DNA of 21,894 bases from assembly GCA_004151065.3 (NCBI GenBank), contig NWUY0300010377.1, positions 78,179 to 100,072 on the forward strand, read 5' to 3'. Below the pieces are notes generated by a model. That model saw only the letters and a program-made list of their open reading frames with translations. It ran no database searches and had not been told where the DNA came from. This DNA comes from Larix sibirica. Taxonomy: Eukaryota; Streptophyta; Pinopsida; Pinales; Pinaceae. The position numbers and the translations under genes were made by a program. Positions within the stretch are counted from its first letter, which is position 1, and the number at the start of each line of letters is the position of its first letter. This document shows positions 1 through 9,831 of the stretch, in pieces.

Positions 1-86
1 GAGTCTGCATGTCATGTGTCTCAAATCCGAGTGGTTTCTCCACATATACTTCTTCTTCAATCACACCATTCAGGAAAGCTGTCTTG
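1..86 (-). pseudogene. Ty1/copia reverse transcriptase fragment
   Basis: Read on the minus strand, this stretch translates without a stop into the conserved copia RT block: KTAFLNG, then an acidic EEEVYVEKPLGFE segment, then DMQT. In Ty1/copia Pol polyproteins this block lies in the reverse transcriptase domain, at the start of the palm, and is normally preceded by DVKTAFLNG. The homology stops abruptly near position 86, where unrelated sequence leading to a plus-strand LINE begins. The other side continues out of the window. It is therefore a piece of a copia element, probably cut by a later insertion or deletion. The block is short but highly diagnostic. Whether the element is intact outside the window cannot be seen. 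Confidence 0.88.
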
Positions 87-716
87 TTTTAGAAGGTATT
101 CCCTAGTAGTAACACTAAAGAGAGAAATATATTTCAGATTTTAGCAAAGGAAATGGATAAGGAAAATTCATTGTTGAGTACCCATGGGGAGGAATCTCCA
201 AATTATAAGGAGACAAACAAAATTCATGCACAAAACCCATGGGCATAGTACGCATAAGAAAACATAGACAAGCCAAGAAGAGACAATAGAATGGGAAACT
301 CAATTGGAGGGATCAAGTATGGAAACATAAGGTGAAGTGGAGAAATTTTCAGAGGGAGAGGATGTATAACCTTTAAAAGACACTAATATCATTAAAGTTG
401 GCCTACCATAACTAATATAAAGAAAAAATGAAAACCTTTGATCAACTCAGTAGAGGACCAACTTTAGAAGCTCCATAATGAATTAATTAAAGGGAAAATA
501 AATTTCAGCTCAACCTCCCAAAACAAAGGAAAGCGTAAATTATAGGAATCAAAATAACCTCTCTCAAAGCTGTGAAAAATCTTAGTGAAGAGGAAAAAAA
601 GAAAGGATGAAAAACCAGTGAGTAAAAAAATTAGAAGACAAGGGCACAATTATTAGATTGTAGGAAAGCAATAGGGATACTACATAAGTAGTTTCTCACC
701 CAACCTAGAATTTAAT
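87..716. other. Unassigned, possibly 5' part of the adjacent LINE
   Basis: This is A-rich on the plus strand and has no recognisable protein. It lies between the break of the copia fragment and the first methionine of the LINE endonuclease, where plant L1-type elements carry the end of ORF1 and a linker. A lysine/glutamate-rich reading near 580-640 would fit such a linker, but no CCHC zinc knuckle is visible. Assignment to the LINE rests on position only. Confidence 0.3.
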
Positions 717-1855
717 ATGAAGATCATATCCTGGAATATCAAAGCGATCAATGTGAAAGGAAAGCATAGCATCCTTAGGAACGTAACCATAAAATAAAAA
801 CCCACAATAATGATGAATTAAGAAATAAATGGTGGTAAAGACACCATGCCACTAACAAGGAATATAATATGAAAAGGATATCAAACAACAACAATAAGTC
901 AAAAGGTTTATTAGGGGGTTTAGCAATAAAATGTGGAACACAATGTAAGTAATACTATAAGACATTTTAGACACTAACATATTTATCATAGTAAATGGAA
1001 ACTAATTAGGTTCATGAAACTTGGGTTTCATCACTAATCTATATGGATTGACCATTACAATAAAAGAAAGGTTCACGAAGAATTACAAGCTACGGAAGTC
1101 AATTTTGAAGACAAGAATAGGATCTTAGGAGGATAATTTAATATGTACACCTCACTCATGGAACAAAAGGGGGGATGTTTCATCTTGGTGGAAGTGAATA
1201 GAAATTCCAAAGACGCAATATAGAAGCTTAAGCTAGTGGACATATACACTACCAATAGGTGCAATGCATGAAACAATAACATAGGAGGAACACATCAAAT
1301 TGTAGTTAGGATGGATAGATTTCTACTTTTAGAAGCTCTTTTGAGGATAGGAGGGACCCTAGATGCAGTAATTCTACCCATCTTAGGCATTGATCAATGG
1401 TCAATATTTCTAACATAGACAAGTGTGAGTTCATCTAGGCCCGAGCCCTTTTGTTTTGAGAATTTTTGGTTATCACACCCATATTTCCAAATGATATCAA
1501 ATCATGGTGGGTGGAAGAAGGTCTACTAAGTGGTATAAAATTGTATTCCTTTATTAAATCCTAAGTCAAATTATGGAAGAAGGAGGTTTTTGGAAACATC
1601 TTTGATGCTAAAAGAGAATCAGAAAGGAAGATAGACGATATACATAGTTTGATCCAATAGGGTTGAACCCTAGAAGAAAACAACATGAATATCAACTCCA
1701 AAATTAGTGGTATTTGAGGTTGTGGCAGGAAGAAATCCTATGGATCCAAAATTCCAAGATACGATGGCTTAGAGAAGGAGATAAGAAATTGTTGATGGGC
1801 ATAATTAACCCATCATCAACGAAGAGAAGCAATCCAATCCAAAGGTATCAAATTA
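717..1855 (+). pseudogene. LINE (L1-type) ORF2 remnant: endonuclease and RT linker
   Basis: The start reads MKIISWNIKAIN at 717, the classic opening of the apurinic-like endonuclease of plant LINEs (usually MKIISWNIRGLN). Further blocks follow in the expected order. One is LVDIYTTN, followed by RMDRFLLLEALLR (endonuclease C-terminal part, about 1230-1340). Next is the SDHW-type catalytic site at about 1386-1403, here degraded to IDQWS. Then come PFCFENFWLSHPYF (about 1445-1490) and IRWLREGDKK with an STKRSNPIQ tail (about 1755-1840), which matches the region before the RT fingers. Stops and frameshifts are frequent; for example, the Trp of the TWNN block reads TGA. Homology ends near 1855 before any RT catalytic motif, so the copy is dead and lacks RT and RNase H. 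Intact ORF2 proteins of this family are over 1,000 residues. Confidence 0.85.
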
Positions 1856-2423
1856 ACCTCTAGTCATTTGAAATAGTTACTTCTAAAGGGAACACGAGCC
1901 CCATTGCCACTAATGGTTTTTCTCTCTAATGAGAGACTTGATTTTTAGTTTAAGTTTAATCTCCTAATATGCAATATTAATCTAAATAAAATGTTCTATT
2001 CTAAAATGAGTGCAAATTAATCTACACAGAGAAAAATAAAATCTAATCCATATTATCCTATCTCGATCGAGAGCAAAAGGAAGTATTAGATCAAATCAGT
2101 TTGTATTTAAATATTAATTATGAAATAACAGAGTTCATAAAAAATACTAAACTCTTAATTAAAACACATTATATATTTTCAACTCTACTCAAAGAATCAT
2201 TAAAAAAAAGAAATTGTTAATTATTTGCATAGTTATAATGATACAAACTATGTCAACATTACTCAACATATTAAACAAATATATCATTTGTGATCTCTAT
2301 AAAGGTTATGGAGACATAAAATAATTAGGTGATAAATAAAAAGAAGTCAAAGTATAACACTGAAATAACAATTCATATTATATTTATGAAAAGAGGTTGA
2401 AAAACTATTCAATAGCTCTAGAC
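1856..2423. other. AT-rich spacer, nothing recognised
   Basis: Very AT-rich sequence follows the LINE break. I find no open frame of note, no RNA gene and no repeat shared with the rest of the window. Confidence 0.5.
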
Positions 2424-2570
2424 CAAGGAAAATTTTAGGGGCGAAATTTAGCCCATGGGCTATTTTTCACTTTTTTTTCCAAAAAAAGATTTGCCAATTT
2501 GCTTTTTTTTCTAAATTGATTCACCCAAATTTTTTTTTACTCTAAAAATCGCCAAAATTTGTCCAAAAAC
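2424..2570 (+). repeat. Direct repeat, copy A (590 bp upstream of copy B)
   Basis: This starts CAAGGAAAATTTTAGGGGCG and runs to GTCCAAAAAC. It contains the perfect 14-bp palindrome TAGCCCATGGGCTA (2449-2462). The same block recurs at 3014-3167 in the same orientation with scattered substitutions and small indels. Both copies are followed by a TA-rich tract. The pair brackets an LTR end and primer-binding site, so it may be LTR sequence of a short element; it could also be an independent dispersed repeat. Confidence 0.85.
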
Positions 2571-2571
2571 N

Positions 2572-2590
2572 ATATATATATATATATATA
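2572..2590. repeat. (TA)n microsatellite next to an ambiguous base
   Basis: A pure alternating AT tract directly follows the single N at 2571, so its true length is uncertain. A shorter TA tract sits at the same place after copy B (about 3200-3210). Confidence 0.9.
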
Positions 2591-2980
2591 AACAAACAAA
2601 CTGCCACATGGTGTTGTAATCATCACTTACTCATTATATATTTTTAATTTATGGATTATCTGTGTTATTTACATTGGATATTTATTTAGTAATGAACTTT
2701 GATCCTTATAATGGTATCAGAGCGGTTTTTGTTGGCTTGTGGTCAATTCTATTTTACTAGTGGCAAATAAATTATGGGCGTGTGGCCCAATTCATTGATT
2801 AAATATTTGAAGAAAGAAGAAATTGCTCATGGGATAAAAGAGAAGGAAAAAAAAAAATCCTTAACTCTAGGTCGGTGGCCCAAATGATTGAGAAACCAAA
2901 AAGAAAAAGAAAAAAAGTTGAAAAAAATAAAAGAAGAAGAAAAAATGGTTACTCCAGGCTAGTGGCAAATGTTATACACA
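2591..2980 (+). mobile_element. LTR retrotransposon remnant: LTR 3' end, PBS and leader
   Basis: The core evidence is the primer-binding site at 2712. Sequence to its left should be the 3' end of a 5' LTR, and sequence to its right the untranslated leader. The leader holds two related segments, GTGGCCCAATTCATTGATTA (about 2782) and GTGGCCCAAATGATTGAGAA (about 2876), which suggests a short internal duplication. It also holds long purine runs (2806-2850 and 2890-2947). No Gag or Pol reading follows before the second direct repeat begins at 3014. The element is therefore a heavily deleted copy or a miniature, non-coding one. Confidence 0.65.
2712..2723 (+). promoter_or_regulatory. Retrotransposon primer-binding site for tRNA-iMet
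   Basis: TGGTATCAGAGC is complementary to the 3' end of plant initiator methionine tRNA and is the commonest PBS of plant LTR retrotransposons, where it primes minus-strand cDNA. It sits one to three bases after the presumed LTR end, CCTTATAA. A 12-base exact match in this context is strong evidence. No second LTR-flanked coding region follows it. Confidence 0.85.
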
Positions 2981-3013
2981 TACATAGTAAATTCTCATGC
3001 ATGTAGTAAGAAA

Positions 3014-3167
3014 CAAGGAAAATTTTAGGGGCGAAATTTATCCCATGGGCTATTTTTTGACCTTGTTTTCCAAAAAATGAATTACCAATTTGCCTTTTTT
3101 TCAAAGATGGTTCACTCAAATTCTATGACATAAAAAATTTTTACTCTAAAAATCACCAAAATTGTCC
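3014..3167 (+). repeat. Direct repeat, copy B
   Basis: This is the second copy of the block at 2424-2570, with the same start and the same internal order of motifs (GGGGCGAAATTTA, CCCATGGGCTATTTTT, TTGTCCAAAA). It is slightly longer because of an insertion around 3122-3140. The central palindrome is broken by one change (TATCCCATGGGCTA). After it, sequence of the type TTGCCAAACATTTTATGGTTG weakly resembles what follows copy A. Confidence 0.85.
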
Positions 3168-3583
3168 AAAAACTATATAAAGTCCTTAGAAATTTAATAT
3201 ATATATATAAAAAATTGCCAAACATTTTATGGTTGCAAATTTAAGAATTAGTAAGATTTTTTAAAGTTTCTTCCTTAAAATTTCCATGAGCCTCCCGAAA
3301 AAAGTTCCAACATAGTTGAAACAATGGTTTGAAGACTGATCCTGGCTTCTTCTCTTTCCATCAATCTAGTATCCATCGATCACATCAAAAGCTTGACAAA
3401 TTGTATTTATACAAAAAGAGACCAAAACTAATTCCCCAATTCCAGGATTTCATAACAAACCCAAAACAAAAATAGCCTAAGAATTGATTAGCTAACGGAT
3501 CGAATCATTCATGGATTATGACATATTACATTTGTCATCATCGAATTAAAGAAACTTATAACAAGAAAGGGACAATTGTCTCT
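3168..3583. other. Non-coding spacer
   Basis: AT-rich single-copy-looking sequence with no convincing gene. A short minus-strand reading around 3300-3390 is open but unrecognised. Confidence 0.4.
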
Positions 3584-3697
3584 ATTTTGCATCATTATAT
3601 CTCAATTATATTGACTTAACAAAATAGAGCTTACAAGATTATTTTGCTTCATTATATCTCAATTATATTGACTTAGCAAAATAGAGCTTACAAGATT
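3584..3697. repeat. 57-bp tandem duplication (two copies)
   Basis: Two adjacent 57-bp units (3584-3640 and 3641-3697) differ at only a few positions. Within each unit the ends are complementary (ATTTTGC near the start, CAAAATAGAG near the end), so each can fold into a stem around an AT-rich loop. The near identity implies a recent duplication relative to the decayed surroundings. Confidence 0.93.
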
Positions 3698-5184
3698 AAC
3701 TGTCTGCCAATGAACTGATAACAACTTTGAAACTTGCTTAATGCAGACTTGACAATCCTTAACACGATTTGGTAAGTGAATCCTCTCCTCAAACTCAACT
3801 TGATTCTTTGGATCTGATCTTGATAGGAAATATGTACAAGGCCGTATGAACTGATGACACATGCTGATAACAAACGATTCAATTAAGATAAAATAAATTA
3901 AATTTGAGCAGCTACAGAATCTATGATTATGTAGTTTCTCAAAAAAGAAAATCAAATCAAAATTAAAAGTTGAGAAGGCAGGGATATGGAAAAGTAATAA
4001 TTTACCTAGACTTTACTTCCAAAACACAATATTCCTGTATATGATCAGATAACAAAAGTAACTGCCTAAAGGGTGTAAGCTGAACTATAGTCATAAATTT
4101 TTGAAGAGTTTTTAAAATAGGGAAAAGACTGTTATGTCAAAACTTTCCCTATAAGTAGAACAAAATTACAAAATTTTCAATTCCAGCGTCCTAAACACTT
4201 TGAGCAACAACGATTAATATATTTAGTCCTGAAGGTGTTCATTCCTTGTAGCAGTGGTGGAATCTAAGGTATAATTGATACCAAATTTCTTAACTATTTA
4301 TTTTCTCATCATTTGATTCTGCCACATGAATGATTTCTAGGTTTTGACAAGAAAATCTACGGGTTGTCGAATCGAATTTCCACTTGGGACTTTTTATAGC
4401 CACGGTTCGTGTTCTTTTAGTTTCAGGGTTTAAACCGATTCTTTTAGTTTCAGGGTTTAAACTAATTCAAAAATCCCAAGGTTTAAGACTGAAAAATAGG
4501 ATGAAACCTCTAGATTTTAATTAAATATTATATTTAGGAAAGTTTCAACCTAGTAAAAACCATAACATAAGAATAATCCCCCAAAAATATCCATTTGGTT
4601 TTACCAATAATCAAACAGGCTAAGCCTTGTCAAAATTGGACCTAAAACAATTCAAGATTTGAATTTTGTCACAAATTCCAAAGCTTATTCTTTCACTACA
4701 AAAACCAAAATAGTCAAATAAATAATAATAGATAATCAGTGCTACTTAAAAGAAAAATAAAATAAATCAATATTACTATTACTCACAAATCTAGTCTTAA
4801 TTTTATGACTTGATGTATGAATTCATAATTGATACTAATATCATGTCACCAATTTGATTAGTTAACACCTAATAATTCTTCAAGAATTAATATGAGAAAT
4901 TTCTCAGTAACTACCAAAGATTAATATAATCTGAAGAAACCAACTAATAAAACAATAAATTTTGGAATTTGTTCTAATTTCAAACACCTGATCAAAATAG
5001 TTCATGGGAAGTCAATATGATAGCCTCATCTCAAAATTTAATAAAAAAATGGATAAGTAAGAACTCATCAATTTGACCATCAAAATAAGAAGATACCTGA
5101 AATAAATCTCAATCAAACCAAAATAAATTGAAAGAAAGTTTAGAAAAAATCAAATAAGAGCATCAAATATCACCAATATCATGT
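3698..5184. other. AT-rich spacer with a small 27-bp duplication
   Basis: No gene recognised. At 4412-4465 a 27-bp unit containing TTTAGTTTCAGGGTTTAAAC occurs twice in tandem. The rest is AT-rich with short runs; the two minus-strand open frames near 3660-3955 are discussed under rejected items. Confidence 0.5.
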
Positions 5185-5382
5185 AATAATTTGACTGATT
5201 GATAAAGTGATGAATATAATATTTAATAATCACATTTCATATCATAAAAAATGTAAAGAGAAACCATATGAAAAAAATGACATAATAATTTGACTGATTG
5301 ATAAAGTGATGAATATAATATTTAATAATCACACTTCATATCATAAAAAATGTAAAGAGAAACCATATGAAAAAAAATGACT
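5185..5382. repeat. 99-bp tandem duplication (two copies)
   Basis: Units 5185-5283 and 5284-5382 are nearly identical. One T/C change (CACATTTCATA versus CACACTTCATA) and one extra A in the A-run near the end of copy two are the differences I see. This is a young local duplication in non-coding AT-rich sequence. Confidence 0.95.
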
Positions 5383-5925
5383 GGAAGAAAATAAAACCAG
5401 AAGATTCTAAGAACTTCAAAGGAGTCATTAAGTATTCAATAACCATTGAATTTTAGTAGGATTCCCTTCATTTAGTCAAACAAAATGTCAGGGGTTATTG
5501 TGAGGCCAACAAATGGCGACACACTGGGAAAAGCGGTGATCTCTATCCAATATTATTTGAAAGACTTATGTACACCTAATAGTAAAAATAGGCTCAGTGA
5601 TTATCAAGATATATTTATGAAACATGGGTAGCACCATATGTTTATGAACTTGAAAGATGTTTCCACTCAACATGAAAATAGGTATTCTACATATATCCTA
5701 TTCTAATCCACATTGGAAAATTTAGTTGTAATTGTTGAACTTGCCATTGATATAGACATCCCCATCATTATGCATCCTTACCTAGAATCTCACTCATAGG
5801 TTTTGAGTTCTAGTTTTTTGCAAGGATGGAATTAACATATGATTTTTTGTCTAGCCTGTGCTTTTTTTTTCTTTGAAATTGTTTATGCCCCATAATGCTA
5901 GATGGCAATGTTGGTTTGATATTTT
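5383..5925. other. Unassigned sequence beside the eRF1 pseudogene
   Basis: This is where the C-terminal end of the minus-strand eRF1 copy would be expected, but I cannot align the final eRF1 residues here. Either that end was deleted or replaced, or it has decayed beyond recognition. No other gene is visible. Confidence 0.4.
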
Positions 5926-6960
5926 CACAAGTTCTTTACAAGTATTTCTTGAGACACTAAATTTTTCAAGACATATCTATCAATATCCATATTCTCTCAT
6001 GCTATCAATGTTTTAACATTGCATATTTCCAATTCCTTGAGAGTTTCTTCAACCCCAAAAACATATTTTGTTATCCTGGCTTATATCCTCAAAATATTTT
6101 CCTATTGGATGTTTCTCTTGTATTAATTTTACACTTGATAGTATCTATGATGATATCGCAATAGCTTGATTGAAATAACTCTCTCCTCCATAAGATACAT
6201 CCACTACATTTAGAATCTTAGCTTGTATCCTAGGATCAAACATGATAGGTTAGCTCAACTCATTTTAAAATATATTGATCTAGACAAAATCAAACCTAAA
6301 ACACTGGGTTGGCTAGTAGCAGGATTTATATGAAATTGAGTTTCTATCTTTGTTGTTAATATAGTAGGACATTAATAAAATTATCTTAGCTTATATGATA
6401 TGTTTTCCTCCTTAAATAATTATGTCATTTTTCCATTCAAAGATGTGAAAATGCAAGGTTGATTGTCCCCCTCTTCCATGTTTTTTTGGAATATTACCAA
6501 CAAATTTTTGAAGCACTTCATGAGTGCTACCACTCAAGATACCAAATTGTGTATCATTGCCATACATTACTATATATCCAAACTTACCATCAGATTCCAA
6601 GGTTCATCAAGTGTCTATGTATGGAACTCATTATCACAAAGATATAGAGATGCGTTAATAGTCTTGAAAGGGTTGAAATCCATTGTAATTAATTTTCTTT
6701 GCCATCATTAGTGACAATGGTTCCTGTATAAATAACCAAACCATTTGGAGGAACCTTATTGTAGAGTTTCAACCTTTGATGTGCAGATGTGATGGAACCT
6801 AGAAATGATTATTGGTTCACTCTTTCTAGGATCTTCCCTTATGGAATTCTAACTATTTTGACTTCATTGGCCTCCCATTGAAACACAAAAAGGCATAGGA
6901 GAAAATTGTTCTGATGGTACATGATTAATCATAGTGCTAAATTTGTCCTTATAGAAACCT
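5926..6960 (-). pseudogene. Pseudogene of translation release factor eRF1
   Basis: eRF1 recognises all three stop codons in the ribosomal A site and triggers peptidyl-tRNA hydrolysis. This minus-strand copy shows its blocks in order. A weak N-domain block (GQxSQ, then a degraded NIKS region, about 6820-6940) comes first. Then [20 protein letters not shown] (about 6735-6800), TIVTNDGKE, and NASLYLCDNEF, which keeps the YxCxxxF stop-recognition motif (6624-6644). [13 protein letters not shown] and [11 protein letters not shown] follow, with the catalytic GGQ at 6463-6471. Next are [22 protein letters not shown] and FIQEK-type and GKYFEDISQD blocks (about 6080-6230), and finally ENMDIDRYVLKN (about 5960-5995). 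Stops and frameshifts interrupt it throughout, and the last part of the C domain is not found. Plant eRF1 coding regions are commonly intronless, so the absence of introns does not by itself prove retrotransposition. Confidence 0.93.
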
Positions 6961-9092
6961 CAAAGAAAAATATTTAACAATCATATTACATCAACATATA
7001 ACCCAAAATTTGCTTGTATTCTTCACAAAAAGGATAAATTATGTCATTCCATAATCAATTAGAATGAAGGTCGACAAGACAACAAGGACAAGACAATGAA
7101 CTTGTAAAATCAATTTCCAAGCTTTTTTCTAAGTCAAGAAGGAACCACTAACATTTGTTTCCATGTTCTCTCCTGAATATAACTTTTTGGTTGTATTTAT
7201 AAATTTCATGCAATTCAATAGTTGATTAGACACAAAATGTTTCACACACTTAATAAAATGTTGGGTCTATTAGGGATTTTTTAAGAATTTGAGATACCAC
7301 TCTAGTAAGACAAAAGTGGAATTAATTTTCATTCTTTGACCTGTACAAAAGTATACAAATTTTTGAGTTGTTAATTTGTTGATTATTAATTTATCTTTCT
7401 TGGTTTTAACTATTTCTTGTTAAAAAAATTATCAACTTCATATTGGATCTCATATGGATCTCATTTTTATGAATTGTTTTGGATTCTAGAAACATATTGC
7501 AATTTATCAACACCAAATCTACTTCTTTCTAACCCAACTTTAGGGAAAGTCATTTAATATCACTCATGTGCATTGGCACTTTCAAAACAAATACTAAATC
7601 CTTGTCATGGTCGAAACCCACTATGTGAAAAGGGGATAGTGAGAGCCATTGGTTCTCCCTTCCTTGCTAAATACTTAGGTTTCTCAATATATTACTATTT
7701 TTCTAATTTATTCATGGTACTTGTTACCACCAAACTTGCATGATCAAATTTGTGAAGTTTTTGAGTGTTGATCTAGTTATACAAGTTAGAGAAGTTCATA
7801 AATGAGTTAAGTCCTCTTGATATGCATAGACACCTTGGTGATGATTTCTATTCTCATGATCCTAGATTGATGTATCATGTTGGTGATGGTGTAATTTCTG
7901 ATGGAGATTTTTATGGCCTTAACTTCTGTTGATCATGCAAGGAGGTTTACACTTTGTATCACTTGCGCTTGTATCTATTTGGATACTGATAGTGCAACCA
8001 TACTTCTTGAGAATTCCCTAATTCTTTTGGCACACGAACAATTTTCATGATAGAGGTATGAAAAGAGAAAATGAATATGTATTTTCTAGAGTTCATGGCA
8101 GAGGTATATGTGTAGACTTGAAGAATTTAAAAAAAGCAGTCAAAAGCTCTTTTGGGTGAAGTCATAAACCAACATGGAAATTTTTGTACCATAAGGAGCA
8201 CCTTGTCTATAAGAATTCAGCCAATGATTTCGTCCATAAGTTTTTATTCCATTTGATAATACATTGAAAGACCTTGTTTGAGATTGCAAGATTCTTTGAA
8301 AGGTTTTTGAAGGAGTGGTTCAAGCATGAGTTGGTTTTCAATGTACTTCATATGGGGTGATGGTTTGGTGGATCATGGCGTGCTCATTACTTGATCTCAC
8401 ACTAGGGTTTCTCTTGATGCTTACTCTCATGCTCTTATGTTTCATACTTGGCCCTAATGATTTTGGATGGATGCCTTTAGTTAGGGAAACATGGTCGGTG
8501 TTTTTTGGCCTTTAGAATACACCTCTATGCACAACTATTCATTTTATTCCAAAAAGACAAACCATAGAATCCATTCTCATTTTCCTCGTAATATCATCAT
8601 AAATTATGAAATACCTTTGTGGGGTCTACTAGCTTCCAAAGACCACAAAGGGTTGAGGGAGAAACTCTTCACACAAAACCATCCATTAAGAGGATGAGGT
8701 GACCATTTTCCATCAAGAAAAAATGAATTCTAGAATGCATTTACAAGAGAAGGTGACATCAGTTGACCATAAAGAGCCTCTACAAAGGAATCAATCAAAT
8801 ATTTTGGAAATATTTAGTTTATCAACAATTGCTTAAGACATTTGTTGATATTTTTGTTTTAGGCTACATCCATGGACAAGAATCTAAATGGACCCTCCAT
8901 GTTTTTTTTTGTTAAATCCATTTATAAATGTGGCTTATAGGATGTTCCACCTACGTTCGTTTGACGTACGAACGATGTGGGTTGAACATTGGTAACATAA
9001 CTCTAATGTCAATTATCCAGAGAATACTTGATGTTAGTTTGATGGATCACTCACACTTTTTTTCTCAAGGAAATTGTAGGCATGGCTTAGTA
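6961..9092. other. Large unassigned stretch
   Basis: About 2.1 kb without a gene I can name. The plus strand is T-rich and codon-like in places (roughly 8100-8480 and 8491-8697, where a 68-codon frame is open), but nothing matches a family I recognise and stops are frequent. It may be decayed transposon sequence flanking the 45-bp repeat array. Confidence 0.4.
8954..8974. repeat. Small perfect inverted repeat
   Basis: CGTTCGT (8954-8960) and ACGAACG (8968-8974) are exact reverse complements around a 7-base loop, TTGACGT. It is CpG-rich in an AT-rich setting and lies about 120 bp before the 45-bp array. It could be part of the same element as the array. Confidence 0.7.
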
Positions 9093-9462
9093 GACATTAG
9101 TTCCACATTAGAAACATTGTTTTTTGGACGTTTTTTCCACGTTAGGTCAATGCCACCAAGGTCTCTTTGTGGAATTTAAACTGACATTAGGTCTATGTTG
9201 TGAACTTCTCTTTTCATACATCACACCGATGTTAGGTATACACTATGAAAGTCTCTTCTTAGACATAAGACCAACATTAGTTCTATGTTGCATACATTTC
9301 TTTTTGGACCTTACACTGACGTCAAGTCTACTTTGCAGATGTATCTTTTCAGATGTTTGCTGGACATCAATTCTATGTTACAGAACATCACTTTTTGGAC
9401 AAGTTATCAATGTCCTACAATGTCGCTTTTCAGACATCCAACATACGTTTAGTCCATGTTTT
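9093..9462 (+). repeat. 45-bp minisatellite, about eight units
   Basis: Units start at 9093, 9138, 9183, 9228, 9273, 9318, 9363 and 9408, all exactly 45 bp apart. A partial ninth unit starts at 9445, after a shortened eighth. The common pattern is GAC(A/G)TTAGGTCTATGTTG, then TCTCTTTTTGGAC, then a short AC-rich tail. Because 45 is divisible by three, one frame stays open across 9124-9468 as a 15-residue repeat; I read that as a by-product of the period, not a gene. Arrays of this type occur in the subterminal regions of plant DNA transposons, but the class is not settled here. Confidence 0.93.
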
Positions 9463-9663
9463 ATATAGATAATAAAATTGGAAAAAGTAACCCTCATGCA
9501 TTTCTTAAGAGATTCTACATAAATTCACTTAAGCGACATTCTGTTATACACTCTTAACATATTTTTGAAACCACGCCCATCCTACGCTAAAATTCATTGA
9601 ACAAGCATGGAATGATCAGATTCTTTCTAGTAGTTCCATAGGTGAAAATATAATGAATTTTTA
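9463..9663. other. Spacer between the 45-bp array and the left inverted arm
   Basis: Non-coding. It contains TTTCTAGTAGT at 9624-9634, which resembles the end of a CACTA-type transposon (see findings). Confidence 0.4.
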
Positions 9664-9790
9664 GATGAACCTTCCTCTAGATGATTCTTAACCCCATGCA
9701 CATAGTTGAGGAAGTGTCAGTCGATCCTTCCTCACTATGTTGTCACCATATGGTGATGAAATCACTATGATGTTACCCTACATCATAATA
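9664..9790 (-). repeat. Left-arm remnant of the 56-bp repeat with inner flank
   Basis: On the minus strand this reads GAGGAAGGATCGACTGACAC, CTTCCTC, then a second CTAGAGGAAGG unit. The inner flank (9740-9790, ACATCATAGTGATTTCATCA on the minus strand) matches the inner flank of the large array at 18343-18390. It includes a perfect 14-bp palindrome, TCACCATATGGTGA (9743-9756). About two units remain, against thirteen in the right arm. Confidence 0.85.
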
Positions 9791-9831
9791 TTGGACAATG
9801 AATATTGGGAATTCCCATTGATCTCTATACT

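Noticed and set aside
115-649. Minus-strand hydrophobic open frames (about 60 codons each) near the LINE
   Set aside because: They are antisense to an A-rich strand, which yields Phe/Leu-rich readings by composition alone.
3659-3955. Minus-strand open frame of about 98 codons with a possible exon at 3692-3863 (AG acceptor before it, GTAAGC donor after it)
   Set aside because: Two frames are open at once, neither gives a recognisable protein, and the donor lies inside a tandem duplication. Too weak without transcript evidence.
4693-4706. TCACTACAAAAACC as a CACTA left terminus
   Set aside because: A short AT-rich match expected by chance; no matching subterminal repeats nearby and no well-matched partner end.
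8491-8697. 68-codon plus-strand open frame as a small gene
   Set aside because: No recognisable domain, no conserved copy in the window and no supporting context; length is within chance expectation.
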